Positions 51,401 to 60,498 of a stretch of 64,000 nucleotides of DNA are shown here, piece after piece. The stretch comes from Tetrapyrgos nigripes (Eukaryota > Basidiomycota > Agaricomycetes > Agaricales > Campanellaceae): the NCBI GenBank assembly GCA_013368315.1, contig JAACJM010000111.1, positions 186,001-250,000 on the forward strand, written 5' to 3'. The notes beneath the pieces were generated by a model, which had not been told where the DNA came from, did no database searches, and saw only the letters and a program-made list of their open reading frames with translations. Positions within the stretch are counted from its first letter, which is position 1. Each line of letters starts with the position of its first letter. A program made the translations under genes and the position numbers.

Positions 51401-52122
51401 TCTCCCCCCTCTAGAGCTGCTCTAGCCTCTTGGCCCATCTCATCCAATCTGGATCTCAAGTCCCTAATTGTGCCAAATACAACTTGATTTGCTGCTTGCT
51501 GTTCAGCATTTTGTTGTTGATCTATGGCTATCATTTCCCTAACCACTCTTTGTGCAGGTTCCTCCTCCTCCACTAGCATCAAAGGTTGTCTTTCTGATGT
51601 CTCTTCAATTCAATCCAGGACTTGGACCGATCCCCTTCTACTCCCAATGGACGATTGTGAACCCCTCTGAGCCCTTGCCCTTGCTAATTCACTTGCGAGA
51701 GTCCTTCGTTCCTCTACACTATAATCTTCTACTATCATTCGTAGAATTTCCTGATCCGAAGTTTGTGTATTTATTGGCGTGTTTGGGTGTGTGTAGAATG
51801 TGGTTCGACATTGATTGGAACCCGTCATACTATTCGTGAGCGAACCAGAGTCGTCTGATGGTTGTTCTGTTCCGGTCATCTGGGTTACTCCCAGTGAGGG
51901 TTGAGCACCCCCGATAATTGATCCTCGATTTAGATTTAGGTCATTAAAGATTGCTGGTGGAGGATTTTGATTAATCCATCCACCTCTTGGGGCAAGAACA
52001 TGAAAGGAGGTGTTTGGTGGTGTGTGTTGATTGTCAGGATCCCCCTCTTGTGGGGATTGCTGTAATTCAGTGTTAGTTTGCACTTGCATAGTCATTACTG
52101 GTAGGCGACTGAGAGCTCGCAA
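48382..52122 (-). pseudogene. Element C gag region, several frames
   Basis: Four successive minus-strand frames: 51,610-52,122, 51,205-51,582, 49,073-51,148 and 48,382-49,167. The first two are Gln/Asn/Ser-rich and separated by a TGA; a TAA ends the second. The third (691 codons) has a low-complexity region with a run of prolines (about 49,690-49,760) and ends in the capsid block (KKPSIFDGTDREKWRPFIVENN; TYALSYLAGAASSYYQSL). A shift near 49,100 leads to the fourth, containing the zinc knuckle CMRCGGKGHFASDC (C-x2-C-x4-H-x4-C). Unusually long for gag (about 1,200 codons if joined). Confidence 0.82.
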
Positions 52123-52124
52123 TT
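52114..52124 (-). promoter_or_regulatory. Element C primer-binding position complementary to its own LTR
   Basis: In element orientation AATTGCGAGCT lies 2 nt after the 5' LTR. It is the exact reverse complement of AGCTCGCAATT found in the element-sense LTR (plus-strand 52,475-52,485). No TGG-type tRNA site is seen here. This is the layout of Tf1-type self-primed elements. Confidence 0.65.
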
Positions 52125-52126
52125 AA

Positions 52127-52783
52127 TGTTATGACCTGAACAAGTATGCTACTCTATGTACTGTAGAGTAATAGAATACCTAAATATTGTATGAAAGATA
52201 GATACCTAATAGACTTGTAGGCTTTAAACGCGAAGCCGCTAGGCAGAAAATGAGCTGTGAAAGTGCTTACCTGTCGGATTTAAGCTTAGAATTAAGAAGC
52301 GTTGATTGAGACGGCTTCTCGATCTGAATGGTACCTTGCAGAAGAAGATCAACGTCGGAGTTGATCAATACTCGGTCAATTCATAGTAAAAGAACAGAGA
52401 AAAAGATGTATATTGAGGAAAATGAGTAAATGATACAAAAGACTAAGTAACTAAGGTGAGGGTTCAAGTACAAGAATTGCGAGCTGCTGTTTGCTATGCA
52501 AATGTCAGCTCTTATACATGAGAATAAGTAAATAAGTTCAAATAAAAATTATATGCCCCTAAGGCATCTGACCTGTCCCTGAGTCCTATTTTATATAGCT
52601 AATTCTATCCTCACGCGTCTGACCAGTCCATCTGACCTTTTGGGTCAGTCTGGAATCATAATCTGGACCGGCTTTCCCTGAATGACCTTGGATATCTGAC
52701 CTCTCAGGAGTATCAGAAATCCGATTGTATTAGCCACACAGTTATTTTTATCTGAGCGTACAGAACTTGTACGTGTCATAACA
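52127..52783 (-). repeat. Element C 5' LTR (right copy) with TATA box and presumed start of R
   Basis: 657 nt. In element sense, TATAAGAG lies exactly 31 nt upstream of AGCTCGCAATT (plus-strand 52,475-52,485), so transcription is inferred to begin at about 52,485, making U3 about 298 nt. Confidence 0.88.
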
Positions 52784-54230
52784 TTAGCGTAAAAGCTAAG
52801 AGAAAGGTTATAAAAAGAGCTACACATTTCTTTGTTAATGAAAGAACCCTGACATTCAAGGACAGCATCTTCTCTATGTACCTAAAGAAAGGAGAATGTT
52901 TATGATGCATGCCATGCATGAGTGTATGCAACAGAAGGTTTACGCTAGACGATTCTGGTGGCCAGATATGGAAACCAACGTTCAGTGGTTTGTTGGAAGT
53001 TGCAATGTTTGTCAAGCTAGGCAGCTCAGACTACCAAAAATACCTCCTACGCTAATTCATACTCCCTCCTTGTTCCAGAAAGTACACGTAGATGTTTTCA
53101 AAGTATCACCAGCTAGCAACGGGTGTAAGAATGTTGTGCATGGTAGATGTGTGCCATTAAGATAGTCAGAAGGATGAGTGTTAAAGCATGATACCACTAG
53201 GGCCATCGCTGAATGGTTCTTTGAAGATATAATATGCAGATGGGGGGTCCCTGAAGAAGTTGTGATGGATAATGCCCCTCAAATGAAAGTGGTTCTTCAG
53301 TGGCTTGAAGATAAGTACAGGATTTGAGGTATAACTATCTCAGCATATAATTCTCAAGCTAACAGAGTAATTGAATGCATGCATTTCGATATTAGACAAG
53401 CCTTAGTGAAAGCTACGGGTGGTGACTTGTCTAAGTGGTTTTGGTTCTTGAAACCAGTAACTCCTAGGAGGGGCCTAGGATGCTCACCATACTTTATTGC
53501 TCTGGGAGCGGAATCCATTCTGCCATTAGACATAGTAGAATCGACCTGGTTAGTAAAATTACCAGATAGAGTTCTATCAACTGAAGAGCTAGTGGGATAT
53601 CGAGCTCAGGCACTAGCTAAGCATTGAGTACATGTAGAAGAAATGATCACTAGAATAGATGATCAAAAGAGGGCTGAATTGAAGTGCTTCGAGAAGAAGT
53701 ATAGACATGTTATTAAAAATTGGGACTTTAAACCTGGAACTTTAGTTCAAGTTCGTAATACTCGAATTGAGAAGAACTTAGACAGGAAGATGTATCCTAG
53801 GTACATAGGACCTATGATCGTTATCCAAAGAACTAAGGGAGGTGCCTATATCCTAGCAGAAATGGATGGAACAGTTCTGTGAGAGAAAGTGGCTGCCTTT
53901 AGGGTTCTACCTCACAAAGCGAGATATGAACCAATAGATCTTCCAGAAGATATTCATAAACTTATTGATTTAGAGCCAGAGCAGCTTTGAGCAATGGTTG
54001 AGAATGATTCTATGGATGAGTCTTGGGTACCAGGAAAAGACTACATCTTTGATCACATGCCTACACTAAGAGTGCCTCAATATGACTCTAAAAGAGAAAT
54101 AGTAGAGTCAACAGTTGAACCAAATGATGGAGAAAACCTAGTGGGAGGATCAGACAACGAAGAAGAGCTACCGGAAGCAGGGTCGACATCGATTGGACCT
54201 TGTACAAGAGCTAGGGCCAAAAACACTTAG
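52784..54230 (+). pseudogene. Element B pol, part 2: integrase and C-terminal region
   Basis: Continues element B after the element C insertion. Integrase: RFWWPDMETNVQWFVGSCNVCQARQL (zinc-binding CxxC half), FQKVHVDVFKVSP (first Asp), CRWGVPEEVVMDNAPQ (second Asp), ISAYNSQANRVIECMH (Glu) and a C-terminal [22 protein letters not shown] domain. Stops at ~53,162 (TAG), ~53,326, ~53,625, ~53,880 and ~53,988 (TGA) break it. The N-terminal HHCC histidines are poorly preserved. No chromodomain follows; the tail is acidic (GGSDNEEELPEAG). Confidence 0.82.
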
Positions 54231-54686
54231 TAGGATAAATTATGATGAAAATAGTAGTCAATTAAGTAGGACTAGGGTGGATAACAAAAATCCACACCTA
54301 TCTGCAGTGGGTAACGTTTGATCCATAGGAGCAATTGACTGCTATAGATATGCAAGGCGCTACCGAACACTGCAAGTTCTTGGATTCGAATCAAGGATTG
54401 TGAGGATAAGACAACACCGATACTGCATCAGTGTTATCTCATACTTCGATGCCGTGTTAACCACTACACTAAACTTGCTGTTATTCCTATACATAAACCC
54501 GGTCGAATAAACTGATGAACACTAGCGCTAGCTTGCATAATACGGGCGGAATAACCAAATCAGGCAATCCCACTTAACGAGATTAATACATGGCCATGAT
54601 CTACTTAATACAAGGACGAGGAACAATTTGGTAGTGTTAACGGTATGTGATAGCCTGTAGGACCTAGTGGATGAGTCAAAGAAACG
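54231..54686. other. Element B non-coding spacer
   Basis: Sequence between integrase and the antisense genes. Apart from the tRNA-like stretch annotated separately, nothing recognisable. Confidence 0.4.
54371..54478 (-). tRNA. tRNA-like sequence with Pol III A and B boxes (probably a pseudo-tRNA)
   Basis: Read on the minus strand: a perfect 7-bp acceptor stem (GCAAGTT with AACTTGC), a 4-bp D stem (GTGT with ACAC) enclosing AGTGGTTA, and a T arm CTTGA-TTCGAAT-CCAAG with one A-C mismatch. TAGTGTAGTGG matches the A-box consensus and GATTCGAATC resembles the B box with one G-to-A change. The central part is ~35 nt too long for an uninterrupted tRNA, so an intron or degeneration is needed and I cannot name the anticodon. 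No nearby TTTT terminator. Confidence 0.45.
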
Positions 54687-55806
54687 CTAAGGGACGAGGG
54701 TTACAGTACTTACTACAGGAAAAGCGTTTATCCCTCCTTTGGTTTGCCGATTGAATAAATCTGAGGATGTGTCCTGGTCTATGACGTTAGCGACTATGTG
54801 TGATGATCAAGTACTTACCAGTAGATGGAGGGCTGAAGTTGTTCACAGAACCAGTAAACACATAGCTATGCTTGGTACAGGCAAGCTCGTCCTGACAATT
54901 AGCCTCAGCCTTACGAAGGTAATAGTCAGCCTTGAGGTATTCTTGAGATGAGGTATCAATGCCCTCGATGAAGGAGTAATGGAGACATATGGTGGTAGCA
55001 CAAGTCGTTGGATGAGGGGTACCAGGAGTTGCTCCAGAAGCTTTGACCTAGTGAGAACGGTCAGAATACTTTAAGTACTAGAATAAGTGGAAGAAAATGT
55101 ATCTTGGCGATCTTCAGAAGATCCTTAACATTCTTAGGAGCATGGCTAGACGCTCTGAGACCACGGGCATCACCCATCTTACAAAATAAGAATGAGAACA
55201 GGGGGATATAAGTGGTTAGGAAAAGATGCAGACTTACTGTAACGTCGTCCTCAGGAATGTCTTTGAGATCAGGCAAGACTTCAACGTCAGATTCCCTGCT
55301 ATCTTCAATAATAGCTGGAGAGGAAGGGCCATGCTAGAAAGGAAAGCAAAAAAATAAGTAAGATGGTTGATAGAGAAAAACGCTAGACGCACCCTGCATT
55401 TGCCTTTATTGTTCAACAGTTCCTCCTGACGAGCAACAGCCTTATGGAGAGTCTCCACGAAGTTGGTGATTTTATCCAAGCTGTGAAGCTTGTTTTTGTC
55501 AACGTTGAATTGGTTGATGTAACCCTTGATGGTCTCGGCGTGGCGGAGATAGGCAGCAACACAAGCCTTGGACTTGTGGAACTCCTTAGCGTCTACAGGC
55601 TCAGACTATCAAAAGAACATCAGAGGTAAATTGGCAGTATGAACAATAAGTATATGTACCACAGCATCCCCATAGCTCTGAAGAGCAGTAATAATGAGGA
55701 GACCTGGATTGCGCATACGGGCAATCACAGCAGCATTGTCACTAGCATCTGAGACCTTGGCAAGCCAAGAGTCAGGTTGAAAAGAGGTAGAAGTAGCAGC
55801 AGACAT
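54687..55806 (-). CDS. Element B antisense gene 2 (multi-exon, unidentified)
   Basis: Opposite to the element's gag-pol. The start at 55806 gives MSAATSTSFQPDSWLAKVSDASDNAAVIARMRN. Further blocks in separate exons: DAKEFHKSKACVAAYLRHAETIKGYINQFNVDKNKLHSLDKI (about 55,500-55,600), HKAVARQEELLNNKGKCR, SDVEVLPDLKDIPEDDVT, then MGDARGLRASSHAPKNVKDLLK and HYSFIEGIDTSSQEYLKADYYLRKAEANCQDEL (54,860-54,960). Splice donors GTAAGT follow several. The probable end is a TAG at 54,687-54,689 but the last intron is uncertain (54,819-54,795). I do not know the family. Mixed helical, no transmembrane segment. Confidence 0.5.
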
Positions 55807-55954
55807 AGCAGAGAGAGATAAAAACAATGATGCGAGGCTTTGTGCTAAAGAAAATTGAATTTCTTGTGGTTTTTTTATACCTCTGCAGTCTGAAGACTGG
55901 AAAAACTATGTGTTATCCTTGATCCTAATATGACATCTTCATCAGGACAATGAA

Positions 55955-55980
55955 TCTTTAGTTGGGGGGAGGAGGTGTGC
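55955..55980 (+). other. Internal polypurine-tract-like sequence in element B
   Basis: CTTTAGTTGGGGGGAGGAGG repeats the 3' polypurine tract context (CTTTAGTTGGGGGGAGA, 58,850-58,866) 2.9 kb upstream of the 3' LTR, between the two antisense genes. Confidence 0.6.
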
Positions 55981-56519
55981 TGTGACCTAGCAATTTCTGA
56001 AAATGGTAGTAATGCCATCAGAAAAATTCAGACAACAAGTATTGCAAATAGGTGGAGGAAGATATGAAATTCCTATGCCTAGGGCAATGTTCGAGCATGG
56101 AAACAAGATGGAAACAATAGAAACAGGTATCTCCAGCAAGGATACGAGAGAAGGGTACTCAATAAGAGCCTAGCGAGGGTCCAAAAGGCAGAAAAATCGC
56201 CGTGTCGAAGGTGGAAAAGCATATATTCGAAGAGAATCAGGCTTTAAATACTACAGGAGGGCTCTACACTAGTGCAAAGGCATAAATACGTTACTTAGAA
56301 TAGAGGGAGCAACCCCTAACGAATGTCTGAGTGACTCACGAGTCCAAAAGCTTAAAATAACTTAGTGTTCTCACAGGGAACGGGATAAAAGGGCAGAATA
56401 CATATAATTCAAGGACTTTAAAGGTCCTATAGACATACATAAAAGCTACAAAAGTAGCTACAAGAAAGGCTACAAGATAAATGAATACAAACTACAAGAA
56501 GAGATACAAGAAAAAGGTC

Positions 56520-58349
56520 TTAATCAGAATCTGGATACATCAACTCGAGCTTCTCATCGTCTTCTTCATCTTCTTCCTCAGGGATAGGAGCCTGGAAGGT
56601 ATTGACGAGGTGGCGATGGAAAGCCCGAGGTTGGAAACGAGGCGGGAGTCCAGCAGCAGTGCTAGACCCTAAAGCTGGAGGATTCAATGGCAACTAAAGA
56701 AGAAAGATAAATACGTTAGGCGCTAGCGTATTGAAGAGAAAAAGACTTACTTGGGTGTAGGAACTTGAAGCTCCCCCCTCTCGAGGTATGGGATGGGAAG
56801 GAGACCAATACAAACGTTCTTGACAACGACAAAAGAGGCGGATGGGATGACCAAAATTGGTAGGCTCGTTGTAATAGCCTGGATTGTCAAAAGTGTGCTT
56901 GTTCAACCAGTCGAGTACAAAAGGAGGAACCTAAACCAGTAAGCATAACAGAAAGGAGAAAAACAAAGACAGAAACTTGGATCCGATTGCGAACTTGGTC
57001 TTCAGCCCAAGCCTGAACCTCATCGTAGTTCTGAAGCCCTAGAGGAATGCCTGAATCTTGGGAGGGTGGAGCCTCCTGAACAGCAGAAAGGCTTGAGGCC
57101 TCGGCACCACAGCTAGTGGATGGATCCGGAGGCATGACGTTTGTCTCAACCTCAGCAGTAGCCAAGGGAGAACGAGTCAGCCTATAAGATGGAGGCTGAG
57201 GAGACAGCACCTAGACGAATCCAAATGAGTTTAAAAATTAGGAAAAAGTGAAGAGGAGCAAGACTTACCATGTCCTCCATATCCAAATCTGGAAGGAAAA
57301 GAGGATCAGTGGGAGCGGTCACTAGCAGTGCTGGAGGAGGAGGTCGGAGTGGAGACAAAGGAAGGCAGTATTGATGAGACGGAGGCTGGTGAACCCCTGG
57401 AATGGCCAATACACATATGTGGGCTTGGGAGCCTCTGGCTAGTGGATAAGCGTTAGCAAAAAGTTCAGAAAGAAAAAGAGAAAAAGGGGCAGGACGTATG
57501 ACACACATCGTACCCTGATTCTGGTCCTTGGACTTTTGCTTGCCCTTGCTCTTTTTCTTGTCGATCTTAACACGTTCTTCAGCCATGGGAACGGACTTGC
57601 TCATCAGACGCAAGAATGCAGGAATGCTAGGCTGGAAAAACGAGAGAATTCAGTATGCAAAAGTACATAGAAACGAGACAGTGGAGACTTATAAGTGATG
57701 CCGCAATCGAGGTCTTGACCTTTTTGAAGGGAGGCAGCTTGATTTTGAGGGAACTTGAGGTAGGGATGCTAGCGAGTTGGTCCCAGTATAAAGGCTTGTC
57801 CACCTGTAACCATAAAAGATTGTTAGGCACACAGAGGAGGCAAAAATAAGAAGGTGGACTTACTAAATTATCTTGACGAGGCAGGAGTTCCTCAAAGTCC
57901 CAGTTAGGTAAATGATCAACAATCGTCAACCAGGAAAAATCCAGCAATGGGCACGAGTTTCGATTCTTGAGGTTGCGCTTGGCTGGGAAAGTGGTGATGA
58001 CCAGATTGAGGGCCATCATGACTACGTTCGGCATCCAGGGAGGAAAATTGTTGGGGCAAGCATATACTGAGTGCCATAAATCACGCTAGAAACCAAATAA
58101 AGGTGAATATAAATGAGAAAAAAGAAAAAAAAAATTAAAGGACACAATGAAAGGAATCCTAGTCACCACAAAATTCAGATCGTCGTTGCTCAGGCTTTGA
58201 TGACTAACCCGAGCCTGATGATACACGCTCTCATACTGATCATGTAGTTCCAGTAGCCGACGGCGAAGTTCGCGGCTGCGAGGATTAAGACGACGAGGAT
58301 GGAACGAGGAGTCGCTAGTGGGCTTCAGCATGGTTGATCTTGGAGGCAT
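56520..58349 (-). CDS. Element B antisense gene 1 (multi-exon, unidentified)
   Basis: Opposite to gag-pol. Start 58349, MPPRSTMLKPTSDSSFHPRRLNPRSRELRRRLLELHDQYESVYHQARVSHQSLSNDDLNFV. It then splices to RDLWHSVYACPNNFPPWMPNVVMMALNLV and SCPLLDFSWLTIVDHLPNWDFEELLP, VDKPLYWDQLASIP, PSIPAFLRLMSKSVP with a Lys-rich stretch, a Pro-rich region, YDEVQAWAEDQVRNRIQ, LDWLNKHTFDNPGYYNEP, and an acidic end KLELMYPDSD with TAA at 56,520-56,522. Most introns have good GTAAGT or GTGACT donors and AG acceptors in phase. One donor reads ATAAGT (57,687-57,692), a likely G-to-A loss. The composition (basic N-terminus, no catalytic motif) suggests a nucleic-acid-related role at most; family unknown to me. Confidence 0.6.
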
Positions 58350-58856
58350 AGCAATGGGACAAAACAAGTGGAGAAGAGGATGGGTGAAAGGATGTGGTCA
58401 ACGATAGAGGAGAAGGCAAGAATGGGGACTTGAGTCGAAAAGCTTTTACCTACTTCGTTATAATCATGCTAGGGTACAGACAACGGTGCCCTGACCCCAG
58501 ATTGCGAGCCTCAAATGGGCACTGGCCTTTCACAATGTCCCCGACCAGAAAATCCAATCAGAACTGGGACCCATAACTCGAGAAAAGCTAGATTAGCTAT
58601 TCAGGGTAATCCCAAATGTATAGTTTGATGGCCAGAAAGAGAATGATTCGTACAGATGGACACAATGGCAGGCTTCTTTTCCAGAAAAACATATGAAACA
58701 GGGACTGTGCATGCTTACAATGATCGAACAGAGAAGTCAGGCTGGAATGGACCGCACGCTAAGGCCAAAATACACCCAGAGCCCAAAGTGAGTTAGCACA
58801 GCGTCAGCTTTACAGCTATCGAATCCATTGACCAAGGGACAGTCAAGATCTTTAGT
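58350..58856. other. Element B spacer before polypurine tract
   Basis: Contains the probable promoter of antisense gene 1. No ORF with convincing composition and no repeat beyond the element itself. Confidence 0.4.
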
Positions 58857-58866
58857 TGGGGGGAGA
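58857..58866 (+). other. Element B polypurine tract
   Basis: GGGGGGAGA directly abuts the right LTR, the expected plus-strand priming site for a plus-oriented element. Confidence 0.8.
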
Positions 58867-60498
58867 TAATACGCCATACAAAATCGCAGTATACATACTT
58901 GGATTTTGGTTCATAATATCAGTTTTGACATTCTTTTAAGAGAATAAGAGGACTAGGGTGAGCCCTGAACTGCTAGTTAATACCTAGCGGGACTAAGAAA
59001 ACAACAGTACAATAATATTAAGTGCTTACGAATGGAGAAACAACTCACTCTAAGTACTATGATAGATAATAGCAGACCCACCAAATGATAAAGATAGTCT
59101 ATAAAGGCTTTCGAATCCTATTATAACGACTAGATCTACTAGCGTGATCCAAAGGGACAGTGAAATGTGAGGTAGCCCCTATTCATGGGCATAGGAACGC
59201 GTAAGCAACACAATCCTTGGCCAAAAGGTCACTTGGAGAAGACAGCGCTAAGATTGGACATGTGGACAATCACGCTAGGTCTAGATCTATGTATCAGTAA
59301 AACCCATAGTACTAAAATGGCTTCAAGGGAATCTTAAGTATCTGTAAAAGGTACATATGGACAAAAGTAGGACAAAGTATATATGTACAGGATCCCAGAG
59401 AGTTCAGCTATCCATCGGTACAGAAGGGATAGTGGACAGACATCTCTACACAGAGATATGAGGGACAGAAGCGCTAAGTTGCAATACATCTGAATGATTG
59501 GAATACAACCCAAACAGGTAACGTTATTTCCAGATAAGGATAAATCTGTCAGTAATTGTCTAGCTAGGTGTTGAAAGCATTGAGGCAGGAATAAGTATGC
59601 AAACGGGACTGCAGAAGAGCTGGACTTGTATGTAGGACTCAGTAGTAAACTGCTGGCAATACATAGAACACGAATAAAGCAAGATCAGAGAAAAAGGGAA
59701 AGGAGAACTGAACGGAATAAAGAAACTATGAGAAAACCCTATGCCCCTAGTGTAAGGACACATATGAAGAACCTAGCAGTCATAAGTGGAGCATTCTGAG
59801 TCATAGATGCGATGCTCGCTAACCAGGATAGTACATGAAAACACAAGACAGCTTACAAAGGGAACTGAAGAAAGTTCCTACGAATATTTAGATAATATTG
59901 GACAGTTTCTGTATACCCTAATAAGCAAGTCTTTACTTACGAGGAAATAGGTAGAACTTGCTAGTGGACTTTTCAATTTGTTTTATAGTTTTTCTATGTA
60001 CCTTTTAGCGGACCTTGAAAAGAAATAGGTAACTGTATAGTTGTAGCTGCGAGTAGTATAAAAAGGACCAGATATTACAAGTAGCTACGGAAGCCACATA
60101 CTGTAGAGTATCGGATCTCGCTAGCAATAGTAGAGGACGTGAAACACAGACTAACTGCACTCGTTACGAGTATAAACATTGTGTTGGAGATAATAGAGTT
60201 TCAGAATTGAACATCTTTGGGATTATAACTTTGATCTTTGTGTTGACCTTCTGGTCTATTGAGTGTTGATTTTAAGGCAACTGCAGCCTACAAGTGTTTG
60301 ATTTTTGGGACTCGTTGATCCTCTTGGTGTTAAACTTGTGTTTATTGTGTCGCGTGCTAAGCATTAACTTCATTGAAAAACCCTGATCAAAAGTACTTAT
60401 AGTACAAGTAAACTGGGAGTTTGAGTACTCTGACTACTCGGAACACTCGTCTCATTTACGTTTGTATACGGATTTTGTGTTTGGGTGCAGTTCCTAGC
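58867..60498 (+). repeat. Element B 3' LTR (about 1632 nt)
   Basis: Begins TAATACGCCATACAAAATC (terminal TG changed to TA) and ends CAGTTCCTAGC. It carries short insertions relative to the left copy (near 59,620 and 59,795). Element A integrase coding resumes at the next base. Confidence 0.85.

Larger units (their letters stand above)
41644..52783 (-). mobile_element. Element C: Ty3/gypsy chromovirus, nested in element B pol
   Basis: An 11.1-kb element in minus orientation with 656/657-nt LTRs (41,644-42,299 and 52,127-52,783), each starting TGTTATGAC and ending GTCATAACA. It is flanked by the 5-bp duplication TTAGC. Gag, protease, RT, RNase H, integrase and chromodomain read leftward from 52,122 to 44,371. 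The polypurine tract (GAGGGAGGAG read on the minus strand, 42,302-42,314) adjoins the left LTR, confirming orientation. An antisense spliced gene fills 42.6-44.0 kb. Confidence 0.95.
34254..60498 (+). mobile_element. Element B: Ty3/gypsy retrotransposon of a non-chromodomain fungal lineage, inserted in element A pol
   Basis: Bounded by ~1.6-kb direct repeats (34,254-35,868 and 58,867-60,498). A polypurine tract abuts the right repeat. Gag, protease, RT-RNase H and integrase read rightward, interrupted by element C between 41,643 and 52,784. Downstream of integrase lie a tRNA-like sequence and two minus-strand genes. Integrase of element A resumes at 60,499, directly after the right LTR. No clear target-site duplication is visible at the LTR edges, which have decayed. 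Confidence 0.88.

Noticed and set aside
52085..52126. A conventional tRNA primer-binding site for element C
   Set aside because: No TGG-initial sequence follows the LTR; the self-complementary 11-mer explains the position better.
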